The notes under the pieces were generated by a model. The model was not told the origin of the DNA and ran no database searches. It saw nothing but the letters and a program-made list of their open reading frames with translations. Of a DNA stretch of 64,000 nucleotides, positions 33,744 to 42,082 are shown piece by piece. This DNA comes from JAHDDW01 sp964648795 (GTDB lineage: Bacteria; Actinomycetota; Acidimicrobiia; Acidimicrobiales; SZUA-35). Position 1 is the first letter of the stretch. The number at the start of each line of letters is the position of its first letter. The stretch lies in NCBI GenBank assembly GCA_964648795.1, contig CAZYMB010000008.1, positions 1 through 64,000 of the forward strand. Reading direction: 5' to 3'. The translations under genes were made by a program, and so were the position numbers.

Positions 33744-34643
33744 CTAAACCGTTCCTGTGGCTTCGATTGTACCCATGCGTCCTGCTTGGAAGTCAATTAT
33801 CGCTTCCTGCAATTCGCTTCGTTCGTTCATAACAAAGGGCCCCTGTCGGACCATCGGCTCATCGATTGGTTCGCCGGTCATCACCATGCAATCGAGGGGC
33901 GCTTCTGAGTCGCCGGGTACCGAAACAGCAACATCGCCACCAGAAGTATCGAAGATAGCTAACTTTTGCGAGCCAACGGTTTGGCTATCGAGGTTGGCTG
34001 AGCCTGCAAATATATATAGTGCAGCTGTGTGGCCTTCTGGCACAACAAACTGAAGTTCTGCTCCTGGTTCTGCTGTTAGGCGAGCGTAGCCAACGGGGGT
34101 ATGAGTCTTTGCGGGCCCGGTAACACCAAATAAGTCGCCAGAGACAACAGTTGCTCTCCAACCAGGCCCACTCGCTTCTGCTAAAGAGCTGGCAGGTAAT
34201 GCTTGATAGTTGGGTTGTGTACGCCGCAACGCTGCCGGCAAGTTAACCCAAAGTTGTATACCGTGACCTAGTCCACCTTCTCGCTGTATTCGTTCGCTTG
34301 GCATTTCTTCATGCACAATTCCATCGCCTGCGGTCATCCACTGAACATCGCCAGGACCAATGATGCCATGGTTGCCGGCCGAGTCTTTGTGTTCCATTTC
34401 ACCTTCAAGGACGAAAGTCACGGTTTCAAACCCACGATGTGGATGAGCGGGTGCTCCAACTGGCTCACTGTTTGGTTCGTGATAGGTCGGAGCCATTTCG
34501 TCAAGCAATAGGAATGGGTCTACCCAATTGAGTTCTGTAATTGGGAATGGCCTAAACACGGTAAAGCCACCGCCTTCGATAGCTGTGACAGAGTCAACTA
34601 TTCGATTTAGTGATCTAGTTGCTGAGCTATTCGGAGTTGTCAT
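33744..34643 (-). CDS. Pirin family protein
   Basis: A 299-residue bicupin. The N-terminal cupin has PHRGFETVTFVLEGEMEHKDSAGNHG with the pirin metal ligands (HPHRGFET and the Glu of EGEMEH), then GDVQWMTAGDGIVHEEMP. The C-terminal pirin_C cupin has VPEGHTAALYIFAGSA and ends with a MVRQGPFVMNERSEL region. Bacterial pirins include quercetinases and metabolic regulators; the sequence does not show which. The gene is monocistronic and converges on the metallopeptidase gene. Confidence 0.9.
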   Translation of the reverse strand: MTTPNSSATRSLNRIVDSVTAIEGGGFTVFRPFPITELNWVDPFLLLDEMAPTYHEPNSEPVGAPAHPHRGFETVTFVLEGEMEHKDSAGNHGIIGPGDVQWMTAGDGIVHEEMPSERIQREGGLGHGIQLWVNLPAALRRTQPNYQALPASSLAEASGPGWRATVVSGDLFGVTGPAKTHTPVGYARLTAEPGAELQFVVPEGHTAALYIFAGSANLDSQTVGSQKLAIFDTSGGDVAVSVPGDSEAPLDCMVMTGEPIDEPMVRQGPFVMNERSELQEAIIDFQAGRMGTIEATGTV

Positions 34644-34732
34644 AGAGGGCCTTTATGGAAGTGGTTCCAGTAGCTTAGCTGATTTTTCTCATTTGCCCGT
34701 AAGCTGGAATAGGCGAAAAGGCGGTAAATAGG

Positions 34733-35782
34733 ATGAAATTAGCGAACTTTGGGTTAGTTGGGATTCCGATTCTTATTGTTCTTGGCACAACCGCTGTGGG
34801 TTCAGCTAGTGCTCCTGGACCAAATACCTGCCTCGGTAACCCAGTTACGATCACTGCTCCTTCCGGGCATCTGGAAAATGGTACGCCGATCTTTAGGGGT
34901 ACAACCGGTCGAGATGTAATCTCTGGTACGACTGGCAACGATGTCATTTATGGTTTCAAAGGCAACGATATTATCTGCGGATGGGGTGGCGACGACTCGA
35001 TATTTGCAGGCCAGGGCGCAGACACCGTTTTCTCTGGCGAGGGCGACGACATCGTCCAAGGCGGTTGGGGAGCCGATGTACTTTATGGTGGACCTGGCAA
35101 CGATGTGATCCGTGGCAGCAACGGAGCAGATACCATTTACGGTGAAGCTGGAACGGACAGACTTATTGGAAACCTCGGACACGACACTTTGATTGGCGGA
35201 CCTGATTACGACACTACAAACGGAGGACTTGGTACAGACAACTGCGAAAGCGAAAACGTCTTAACTTGCGAATCCGGAACGCAGAATACATCGAGTAGCG
35301 GGAACACCTCTGCTACGAAATCGACTTCTGGCAATGCCAATACGGCACCAGATTACGCTGGAACGCCTGCTTCCGTGCTAGCAATCGTCGACCATATCTT
35401 TCCTGCTAGCCAGCACGAAAACGTACGTACCATCTTTGCTTGCGAGAATCCTTGGTTGGACCCAACAATAGAGGGGCTCCACAGCCGACCTGAAGACGGA
35501 ATCGACTATGGTTTGTTTCAGATCAACGCCAAGGCTCACACTGATGCCATCCCTAAAGCCCTTCCATCGCTATCGGCGAAGTCTCAGCGAATCTATGCGA
35601 ACAAAGGCCTAATTGGCTCTCTGAAAGATGCGCACTTCAACATTGAGTACGCCTACCATCTAACCCAAACAGAGACCTGGCGTGCCACAATCGACCACCC
35701 CACCTTTGATGCAAATCCATGGCGACGAACCCGCTGGGGAGCCTGGACATGTGGCAAAGACACCACGCCTTGGCACTTCTAG
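34733..35782 (+). CDS. Secreted RTX-repeat protein fused to a lysozyme-like (SLT) domain
   Basis: A 349-residue secreted protein with three parts. Residues 1-27 are a signal peptide ending VGSASA. Residues about 55-170 contain around a dozen calcium-binding RTX nonapeptides (GNDVIYG, GDDSIFAG, GADVLYGG, GNDVIRG). After a Ser/Thr/Asn-rich linker (180-210), residues 213-349 resemble a soluble lytic transglycosylase/lysozyme domain: FACENPW with candidate catalytic E238, YGLFQINAKAH at 259-269, and RWGAWTC near the end. It could bind or cleave peptidoglycan of self or of neighbours. Paired cysteines (33/83, 171/179 or similar) suggest extracellular disulfides. Confidence 0.8.
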   Translation: MKLANFGLVGIPILIVLGTTAVGSASAPGPNTCLGNPVTITAPSGHLENGTPIFRGTTGRDVISGTTGNDVIYGFKGNDIICGWGGDDSIFAGQGADTVFSGEGDDIVQGGWGADVLYGGPGNDVIRGSNGADTIYGEAGTDRLIGNLGHDTLIGGPDYDTTNGGLGTDNCESENVLTCESGTQNTSSSGNTSATKSTSGNANTAPDYAGTPASVLAIVDHIFPASQHENVRTIFACENPWLDPTIEGLHSRPEDGIDYGLFQINAKAHTDAIPKALPSLSAKSQRIYANKGLIGSLKDAHFNIEYAYHLTQTETWRATIDHPTFDANPWRRTRWGAWTCGKDTTPWHF

Positions 35783-36166
35783 CTAATACGCTAGCTAGCA
35801 CTTAAGAACATAGTTCCTCAACTGCTTCCTCAAAAGCCATCGAACAACCTCCGCCAGGGGGGACCTCCAGGTCCTGCTAAGATTGCGCTACTTCAGCCAA
35901 TTACAAGAAAAATCAGAGCTGGGATAATTATTAGCCACTCTGGGCGTAAGAATATTTTCATTCGAATCTCCGAGGTCTGGGTCAAGAGACTCTAGAACAG
36001 TCCAGCGCCCAGGGGTGTCAATGGAGCAAGGTTTCTTAGTGATGCCTGAATGGCTAGCCAAAGGCGCCTAAATAGCCTGAAAAGAGACTCGGATTCTCTT
36101 AACAAGCTCTTAACACTAATAACCGATAATGTAACTGTGAGTTGGGTCGAACGCGTAGGAGTGACC
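35783..36166. other. Long intergenic region with regulatory sequence
   Basis: About 380 bases without a convincing gene. A GGACCT/AGGTCC inverted repeat at 35861-35874 is too tight to be a good terminator. The right end holds the direct-repeat promoter described at 36096-36130 and an AGGAG site five bases before ATG 36167. An in-frame ATG at 36050 exists but would add a basic, non-lipoprotein extension. I looked for SRP, RNase P and tmRNA signatures and saw none. Confidence 0.5.
36096..36130 (+). promoter_or_regulatory. PhoB/OmpR-like direct repeat and -10 box of the export operon
   Basis: CTCTTAAC occurs at 36096-36103 and again at 36107-36114, an 11-base period (TTAAC-N6-TTAAC). GATAAT follows at 36125-36130, a plausible -10. 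Eleven-base direct repeats over the -35 region are the usual binding layout for OmpR/PhoB-family response regulators acting as activators. The regulator is not in this window (the response regulator at 48.2 kb is NarL/LuxR type). Confidence 0.5.
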
Positions 36167-36838
36167 ATGTACAAGCTTCCAATAGTTATTGCTATAGGGC
36201 TATTTGCTGCAAGTTGTAGTAGCTCAGAAGAAGCCGCGGGTAATAACATCTTGATCGAAGGCGATGACGACATCACAGAGCTAGAAGTGAGCAGCGACGA
36301 CGAAGCACTCGCCCTCGAATTTGCAGCCTGCATGCGAGAGAACGGCGTCGACATTGCTGACCCAACAGTCAACGCTGACGGGTCAATTGACTTGTTTGGT
36401 GGCGGCGGACCAGGAGCAGGCGGCAACCAAGTTGATGCGCAAGCACGTCGTAGCGCTTTCGAAGAGTGCGGCGACATTATTGCCGAAGCTAGCTTCTTCG
36501 GTAACCGTGGCGGCAATGGACCAGATGTAGAACAACAAGACACCATTCTTGCCTTAGCTCAGTGCTTACGTGACAACGGCTTTACCGATGTTGAAGACCC
36601 AACCTTTGATGACTTTGGTGCTGGTGGCGCACCTGCGCTTGGTGCTGGCGGCCCTGGTGGTGGCCGTGGCGGCGGACTCTTCGGTGACAGTATCGACTTC
36701 CAGGATGAAGCTGTTCAAGAAACTCTAGCTTTGTGTAGAACTGAAGCCGGCATCGAAGATGGACAAGGTGGGCCCGGTGGCGGTGGATTCGGTGGACGTC
36801 GAGGTGGCGGAGCGGGCAGAAACGCAGCAGCTAACTAA
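36167..36838 (+). CDS. Glycine-rich lipoprotein with CMRENG-type repeats, export-operon associated
   Basis: A 223-residue lipoprotein: signal peptide YKLPIVIAIGLFAASCSSS with a lipobox before Cys. It then has two copies of a short motif, EFAACMRENGVDIADPT and ALAQCLRDNGFTDVEDPT, and Gly-rich stretches (GGGGPGAGG, GGPGGGRGGG, GGRRGGGAG). Proteins of this kind lie beside MacAB-like exporters in many actinobacteria; their role is unknown but they are likely part of the same system. It starts the four-gene operon; the adaptor gene follows 29 bases later. Confidence 0.75.
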   Translation: MYKLPIVIAIGLFAASCSSSEEAAGNNILIEGDDDITELEVSSDDEALALEFAACMRENGVDIADPTVNADGSIDLFGGGGPGAGGNQVDAQARRSAFEECGDIIAEASFFGNRGGNGPDVEQQDTILALAQCLRDNGFTDVEDPTFDDFGAGGAPALGAGGPGGGRGGGLFGDSIDFQDEAVQETLALCRTEAGIEDGQGGPGGGGFGGRRGGGAGRNAAAN

Positions 36839-36867
36839 AGTATTTAACTTCTCTGAGAGTGAACATA

Positions 36868-38448
36868 ATGGAAGAATCAGTTACAACTTTAGACCACGAA
36901 ACAAAACAGGATTCCAAGGCTAGACCATGGTATCTACACCCACTAGTAATTGGCGCAGCCGTAGTCGTCATAGCAATTGCTACTTGGCTCACGTTCTTTA
37001 ACGGTTCATCAGATGATGCAGACGCTAGTGGACAAATTCGTGCCGTTAGAGCCGAGACACGAGACCTAGTCGAGTTCACAACTCTTTCTGGGACACTTAA
37101 CTTCTCAGACATAGTCAATGTCAACGCTTCTGGTGGGGGAGTAGTCACAGATGTCATTACCGACGGCACCAGTCTCAATCAAGGTGACACTATATACAGA
37201 GTAAACGACCAGCCAATCGTATTGCTTTATGGCAACGCTGCCTTGTTCCGCAACTTTGGTAACGGCGACACTGGCGACGATGTGCTTCTACTCGAACAAA
37301 ACTTAGCTTCCCTAGGGTTCAATGTAGACTCCGACGGTTCTTCCACCGACTTCATAGTAGATGGCACCTTTACTGCTACAACCGCTGATGCGTTAGCGCG
37401 CTTTCAAGACTCAGTCGGGCTTACTTCAACTGGCTCGTTTAATGTATCTGACTATGTAGTTGCTGGAGGACCTTCCGTTGCCTCAAACATATCGGTTCGC
37501 ACAGGAACTTCAGTTACTCCGGGAACGTCTATCTTAGATTTGAATGTTGATCGATCAATCAATGGCTTATTCACAGCCCACTCTGGAGTTATAGAGTCAA
37601 CCCTTGAGGCTGGTAGCGAAATCAGTTCTGGCGAAGTTGTTTATGTACAAGACGGTCTTCCTATAACTGCATTTGTGACCGACGAAACCTTCACTAGAAC
37701 ACTTACCGAAGGCATTACCAATGGGGCTGACGTAGAAGTACTCGAACAAACACTTAGCGACCTTGGCTTCGATGCCGGCGGAGACCTAACAGTAGACGAG
37801 TCCTTCACTTCTGTTACTGCTGCAGCCATTACCGAGTGGCAACAAAATCTCAGTGAAACTTGGAGTGCCGTTGAATTAACTGGTGAGCTGGCTTTAGGTG
37901 ACCTTTTAGTGGTTTCGCCTGACTTTGTGCGAATTGATAGCGTAACCAATGGCGAACCCGTTACTCTCGGTCTAGCTTCACAAATATATACACTCAACTC
38001 CACTGCCGGCGATCGTATTGTTGAAGCAAATATTGCTGCAGCTGACAGAAGCCTTATATCTATTGGCGATATAATAGATGTCGAGTTCCCCGACGGCACC
38101 ATTACTGACGGCACAATAATTAGTCTCGCTACTTCCGCACAACCCGGCAACGGTGATGGCGACGGCGGAAACGGGATACCTCTAGAAGTTGCAGTATCTG
38201 AAACCCCAGAATCTGCCCGAGGCCTAACCGAATTAGCCGTTGACCTAAACATCACAACCAACCGAGCGCAAAGTGTGATCGCTATTCCCGTTGGAGCACT
38301 CATTGCACAGGGAGATGGAGTCTTTGCTGTTGAAACAACAGATGGTGAAACAACAGAGATTGTGACGGTAGAGCCTGGACTTTTTGCTGAAGGCTTTGTT
38401 GAAGTATCTGGTATTGAAGACGGAATAGCAGTTGTGGTGCCCTCGTGA
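36868..38448 (+). CDS. Membrane-fusion-type adaptor with two peptidoglycan-binding domains
   Basis: A 526-residue HlyD/MacA-like adaptor. It has a cytoplasmic start, one transmembrane helix (LVIGAAVVVIAIATWLTFF), a lipoyl/barrel-sandwich part (SGGGVVTDVITDGTSLNQGDTIYRV), then two PG_binding_1-like modules (GDDVLLLEQNLASLGFN and GADVEVLEQTLSDLGFDAG). The C-terminal barrel is GDRIVEANIAAADRSLISIGDIIDV and a membrane-proximal domain ends in SVIAIPVGALIAQGDGVFAV. The peptidoglycan modules suggest the adaptor reaches the wall. I chose ATG 36868; GTG 36859 would add three residues. Its stop overlaps the ATPase GTG. Confidence 0.82.
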   Translation: MEESVTTLDHETKQDSKARPWYLHPLVIGAAVVVIAIATWLTFFNGSSDDADASGQIRAVRAETRDLVEFTTLSGTLNFSDIVNVNASGGGVVTDVITDGTSLNQGDTIYRVNDQPIVLLYGNAALFRNFGNGDTGDDVLLLEQNLASLGFNVDSDGSSTDFIVDGTFTATTADALARFQDSVGLTSTGSFNVSDYVVAGGPSVASNISVRTGTSVTPGTSILDLNVDRSINGLFTAHSGVIESTLEAGSEISSGEVVYVQDGLPITAFVTDETFTRTLTEGITNGADVEVLEQTLSDLGFDAGGDLTVDESFTSVTAAAITEWQQNLSETWSAVELTGELALGDLLVVSPDFVRIDSVTNGEPVTLGLASQIYTLNSTAGDRIVEANIAAADRSLISIGDIIDVEFPDGTITDGTIISLATSAQPGNGDGDGGNGIPLEVAVSETPESARGLTELAVDLNITTNRAQSVIAIPVGALIAQGDGVFAVETTDGETTEIVTVEPGLFAEGFVEVSGIEDGIAVVVPS

Positions 38449-39149
38449 CAACTGCCCTTGAGCTCTCTTCGGTAACTAAGGAGTTCCCTGGGTCGCCACC
38501 TGTTCGTGCTCTTGATGACGTTTCATTAACAGTTAATGATGGAGAGTTATTGGCAGTTGTTGGCCCATCGGGGAGTGGTAAGTCAACGTTACTAAATGTT
38601 GTTGGTACTCTTGACCGACCAACTAAAGGGACCGTCCTGATTGACGGTATTGATACAGCCAAGCTCAGCGACAACGACTTATCTGGAGTTAGAGCTAACA
38701 AGATCGGATTTGTCTTCCAGCAGTTCTTTCTACTACCAGGCATGTCAGCAATTGATAACGTCGCCAATGGCCTTCTTTACCAAGGTGTCGAGATAGAAGA
38801 GCGCCGCGAGCTCAGTGTCGCAGCGCTAAAACGTGTTGGCCTTGGACACCGATTAGGTCACAACCCGAATGAACTTTCTGGTGGAGAACGCCAACGTGTT
38901 GCAATTGCAAGAGCTCTTGTTCATCGCCCTGCGTTTGTATTAGCCGATGAGCCTACAGGAAACCTCGATTCTGAGACCACGGGCGCTGTCATGGATTTGA
39001 TTCGAGGGCTCAACGATGAGGGTTCAACCATTATTGTTATTACTCACGACCGAACGATTGCCAAAGCTCTACCTCGACAGGTTGAAGTTTTGGATGGGCG
39101 TATTCAATCGGACTCGAAGTCGACTTGGAGTGCCAATGACGCAATCTAA
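38445..39149 (+). CDS. MacB-type ABC transporter ATP-binding protein
   Basis: A 234-residue ATPase of the LolD/MacB/FtsE class. Walker A is GPSGSGKSTLLNVVG, the Q-loop is FVFQQFFLLP, the signature is LSGGERQRVAIARAL, Walker B is FVLADEPTGNLD and the switch His is in VITHD. The GTG start overlaps the adaptor stop (four bases), and its end overlaps the permease start by 14 bases, so the three proteins are coupled and make one complex. Confidence 0.95.
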   Translation: MTTALELSSVTKEFPGSPPVRALDDVSLTVNDGELLAVVGPSGSGKSTLLNVVGTLDRPTKGTVLIDGIDTAKLSDNDLSGVRANKIGFVFQQFFLLPGMSAIDNVANGLLYQGVEIEERRELSVAALKRVGLGHRLGHNPNELSGGERQRVAIARALVHRPAFVLADEPTGNLDSETTGAVMDLIRGLNDEGSTIIVITHDRTIAKALPRQVEVLDGRIQSDSKSTWSANDAI

Positions 39150-40329
39150 GACTTCTCGACTGTTGCCAAAAGATATTCTGCGCACAGGCGCATCGGGGCC
39201 ACTTGCAAGAAAGGCACGAACCGCCCTGTCAGCCTTAGGTGTCTCAATTGGTATTGCTGCGCTAGTAGGGGTACTGGGGTTAAGTGAATCTTCAAAGTCA
39301 GCGTTGCTCGACGAAATCTCGGCACTTGGAACAGACTTGCTAACTGTGCAGGCAGGAGAGGGCTTCGGTCAAGGTAATGCTGCTCTTCCAGAGACCTCAC
39401 TTGATTCTGTTCGTAGGGCCAACAATGTTGAAAGCGCTAGCAGCATCATTGGAGTTGATGCTTCTGTGTTAAAGAGCGAGTTCATTCCATCAGGCGAGAC
39501 AGGTGGCATCCAGGTTGCTGCATCAGACGAGCGTTTGTTACAAACTCTCAATGGTGAAATAGCTACTGGCAAGTTCCTAGACGATGCAACCAGTCGTTAC
39601 CCTGCAGTTGTTTTAGGTTCAGTTGCTGCTGAGCGTCTAGGGATACGAGACCTGTCTGCTTCTCCATTTATTTTTGTGGGGGAGACCTATGTTGAGGTAA
39701 TCGGAATTTTAGAGCCTTTCCCAGGGGCCGCTGATCTTGACCGTTCTGCAATTATGGGAACTGTTGCTGCTCAAGATTTCTTTGGAGCCGACGTTGCGCC
39801 TAATCAAATATTTGTGCGTGTCGAAGACAGCATGGTTGACGAAGTTAGAGGACTGTTACCTGAAACAGTTGACCCTGCAAGCCCAGAGGAAGTAACGATC
39901 GATCGTCCAACTGATCTACTAGAAGCCGAAGCTGCGACCAATGATACGTTAACTACATTATTTCTAGGTTTGGGAGTGGTGGCACTACTCGTTGGAGGCA
40001 TTGGTATTGCCAACGTAATGGTTATTGCTGTTATTGAGCGTCGTGGCGAAATAGGTTTGCGTCGGGCACTCGGAGCAACCGAAGCCCACATACGAAATCA
40101 GTTCCTAACAGAAGCTGTGATCCTGTCAGCCCTCGGGGGATTCGTTGGAGTCGTAATTGGGATACTAGCTACTGTTGGATATTCATTGATTCAAGGTTGG
40201 CGTGTGATCATTCCTCTAGAAGCCGTTATTGGAGGTCCAGTAGCAGCGATCCTAATTGGAACCATTGCTGGACTGTATCCAGCTATTCGCGCAGCTAGGT
40301 TGGCGCCAACTGATGCCCTAAGGTCTTAA
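39136..40329 (+). CDS. MacB/FtsX-type ABC transporter permease
   Basis: A 397-residue permease with four transmembrane helices: TM1 after the N-terminus (ALGVSIGIAALVGVLGLSES), a large extracellular MacB_PCD domain (about 60-270), then the FtsX domain with TM2-4 (LFLGLGVVALLVGGIGIANVM, LSALGGFVGVVIGILATVGYS and VIGGPVAAILIGTIAGLYPAIRAARL). The conserved RRGEIGLRRALGA follows TM2. I chose ATG 39136 because GGAG precedes it; the in-frame upstream region is inside the ATPase gene. Such systems are mechanotransmitters that expel drugs, peptides or lipids. Substrate unknown. Confidence 0.93.
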   Translation: MTQSKTSRLLPKDILRTGASGPLARKARTALSALGVSIGIAALVGVLGLSESSKSALLDEISALGTDLLTVQAGEGFGQGNAALPETSLDSVRRANNVESASSIIGVDASVLKSEFIPSGETGGIQVAASDERLLQTLNGEIATGKFLDDATSRYPAVVLGSVAAERLGIRDLSASPFIFVGETYVEVIGILEPFPGAADLDRSAIMGTVAAQDFFGADVAPNQIFVRVEDSMVDEVRGLLPETVDPASPEEVTIDRPTDLLEAEAATNDTLTTLFLGLGVVALLVGGIGIANVMVIAVIERRGEIGLRRALGATEAHIRNQFLTEAVILSALGGFVGVVIGILATVGYSLIQGWRVIIPLEAVIGGPVAAILIGTIAGLYPAIRAARLAPTDALRS

Positions 40330-40399
40330 GTCTTGGGCATAGTCGCTGACAGCTACATGCATTCAGAAGGGGAGTGCTGGCTACTCTCCTAACGAATAA

Positions 40400-40425
40400 T
40401 GCCGCCAGATTTCGGCAGCTTTTTT
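40400..40425 (+). terminator. Rho-independent terminator of the export operon
   Basis: TGCCG and CGGCA form a five-base-pair stem around an eight-base loop, followed by GC and six T residues. A second weaker hairpin (GGGGAGT/ACTCTCC) lies just before it at about 40370-40390. It ends the operon running from 36167. Confidence 0.75.
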
Positions 40426-40448
40426 AAACACTGAGGCGTGTACTGCTC

Positions 40449-41123
40449 CTACAAAGTCGACCTAAAGGTAGACAGTCTCGCTTCTTTCAGACGTGGCCTC
40501 ACAGATTCAGGATGTTCTGAGAATCCTGATACAAGATTACTCTCAGGACTCTTATTGCCGAGGTATCTAAAGAGGTCCTGAAAGAAAAACGCCTCACGTG
40601 CAGCGTTGGTTTGAGCGGCCATAATCTCTATGCCGGCAAAGCCAGTTAATATACTAATTCCAGCTTCTTCGAGCACCGGTAGAGCTGACAAGTGAGCCTC
40701 ATAGAGTTCGCTAACATTTCCCTGGGGAACAACCTGTCTCAACTCGCCACTGGAGATCGGCGTACTGTTAGTCATCTGTGTCTGCAAGTAACCCTGTGTT
40801 CCAAAATCAGCAAGTCCCAACCATGATAAGAAATAATTATGACTCTCAAATATTGTGGAACCCTCGGGGGAGTAACTCGTAAGCCGAACCATACCTATAC
40901 CCTGCTCAACATTGGAAAAAGAGGTTATAAAGTGCTTGATGTCCTGCCCACTAAACTCAGCAATATAGACACCATCTTTTTTCAAAGGCAATACAGAAAG
41001 CGCCCTCTCTGTATCATCATCCATCAGAAGGTGCTTAACTGGTTCGATAAATTCGGCTGGGATATCACTAGACACAATTGGGTTTAGCGACATCCATGCA
41101 GCAGCTGCGTGATTAAACCCCAT
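40449..41123 (-). CDS. Unrecognised 224-residue soluble protein
   Basis: I do not recognise this family. No signal peptide, transmembrane helix or catalytic motif stands out. Seen are a mixed alpha/beta composition, QGIGMVRLTSYSPEGSTIFESHNYFLSWLGL in the middle, the segment LSALPVLEEAGISILTGFAGIEI, and a helical AREAFFFQDLFRYLG near the C-terminus. The ribosome-binding site is weak. It is divergent from the small ORF at 41404, with an inverted repeat between them. Codon use looks like that of its neighbours. Confidence 0.6.
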   Translation of the reverse strand: MGFNHAAAAWMSLNPIVSSDIPAEFIEPVKHLLMDDDTERALSVLPLKKDGVYIAEFSGQDIKHFITSFSNVEQGIGMVRLTSYSPEGSTIFESHNYFLSWLGLADFGTQGYLQTQMTNSTPISSGELRQVVPQGNVSELYEAHLSALPVLEEAGISILTGFAGIEIMAAQTNAAREAFFFQDLFRYLGNKSPESNLVSGFSEHPESVRPRLKEARLSTFRSTL

Positions 41124-41206
41124 TAAGCTTGTACCTGTGTTTGATCCCTCATATATGCGTTATCGACACAGGTGCGCAAAGCCTATATAGGGCCCTTTAA
41201 CCAGAA

Positions 41207-41238
41207 GTAACCGTGATAATCTATCTTATAACGGTTAC
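41207..41238. promoter_or_regulatory. Inverted repeat, candidate operator
   Basis: GTAACCGT at 41207-41214 and ACGGTTAC at 41231-41238 are perfect 8-base arms with a 16-base AT-rich spacer. It lies between the divergent 40449-41123 and 41404-41562 genes. GATAATCT occurs inside the spacer (41215-41222) and again at 41380-41387, just upstream of the small ORF, where GATAAT could be a -10 box. Confidence 0.5.
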
Positions 41239-41403
41239 CAATCTACGGTCCCCTTTGTCCACAGGACAGCTATATAGGCCAAAAGAATCATGGTCCAAAA
41301 GACCTATAGATGCAATGGCAACTGTCTTGAATCTGACGTTCTTCATTCCCGACCAGGCCTAGAGGCGAACATACGCTTCGATAATCTGTGACAATCTGGT
41401 CTT

Positions 41404-41562
41404 ATGACAGTTACAGAAGCCAATTACCCGATCGTTAACAGTAGTTCATTTAAGCGCCGGCTCGAAGAATGTCAGCCTTCGCAGAACGCCTTGTTTGGCG
41501 GTGCTGGCAACTTGTCTGCCGGGACGCCTCAGCAAGTAAATTACGTGTTGGGCGGTAACTAA
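41404..41562 (+). CDS. Possible 52-residue small protein
   Basis: An ATG-initiated ORF of 53 codons, ending in TAA one base before the ATG of the next gene. The peptide begins MTVTEANYPIVNSSSF, has a charged middle KRRLEEC, then a Gly/Asn/Ala-rich end (ALFGGAGNLSAG and YVLGGN). No transmembrane segment. Placement, tight spacing and a GATAAT box 18 bases upstream support it being real; the weak ribosome-binding site argues against. Function unknown. Confidence 0.45.
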   Translation: MTVTEANYPIVNSSSFKRRLEECQPSQNALFGGAGNLSAGTPQQVNYVLGGN

Positions 41563-41563
41563 T

Positions 41564-42055
41564 ATGTCATTATCATCAGAGATGCTTCGGCGGACCAAAC
41601 AGACTCTACTATTTGGTCCAATTGCTGGTGCGTTAACGGGTCTTAGTTTCGTTACGCTCTTTACCTTGTTAAGTCTGCTAGCCGGTAGTTTAGATGTTAT
41701 TACGTCAGGCGACATCTTAAGTGTTTGGTTCGTTATTTCACTATACCTTGCTGGAATGGGCGCACTGACTGGAGCACTAGTTGCAATTATTGTCGGACTT
41801 ACTAACTCACTCCGATGGGCTCCCCTAGTAAGCGTCATCACATTCTTTGCTGTGGTAGGCCTGCCGTTCATCCTGAACTCAACTCCGAGTTCAACAGTTG
41901 GGCGAGAACTCGTGTTACCGATCGCTCTGGGACTCCTTGCTATATGTGGAGTACTTGCTGCACTAAATGGACAGCTACTAAAGCACCTGTTGCAATCCCA
42001 ACATTCCTCCGATAAGTCGTTGCATAAACTACGAAAATTAGCGGCCGTCGGCTAG
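41564..42055 (+). CDS. Multi-pass membrane protein, 5' part of a gene split by an amber codon
   Basis: 163 residues with four hydrophobic segments (for example LLFGPIAGALTGLSFVTLF, LSVWFVISLYLAGMGALTG, PLVSVITFFAVVGLPFIL and LVLPIALGLLAICGVLAAL). The frame ends at TAG 42053-42055, but the same frame continues open to 42700 and the first residues after the stop, FVAVIFGVFMTLSFVLQY, make a good transmembrane helix. This is best read as the first part of a roughly 378-residue protein interrupted by a nonsense codon. Family not recognised. Confidence 0.6.
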   Translation: MSLSSEMLRRTKQTLLFGPIAGALTGLSFVTLFTLLSLLAGSLDVITSGDILSVWFVISLYLAGMGALTGALVAIIVGLTNSLRWAPLVSVITFFAVVGLPFILNSTPSSTVGRELVLPIALGLLAICGVLAALNGQLLKHLLQSQHSSDKSLHKLRKLAAVG

Positions 42056-42082
42056 TTCGTAGCGGTCATCTTCGGAGTATTT

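Noticed and set aside
35861..35874. GGACCT/AGGTCC palindrome as a terminator or RNA element
   Set aside because: The loop is too short for a stable hairpin, there is no T-run, and no wider conserved fold could be drawn.
41404..41562. Precursor of a ribosomally made modified peptide
   Set aside because: A Gly-rich tail alone is not enough; no modifying enzyme, protease or dedicated ABC exporter is encoded beside it.
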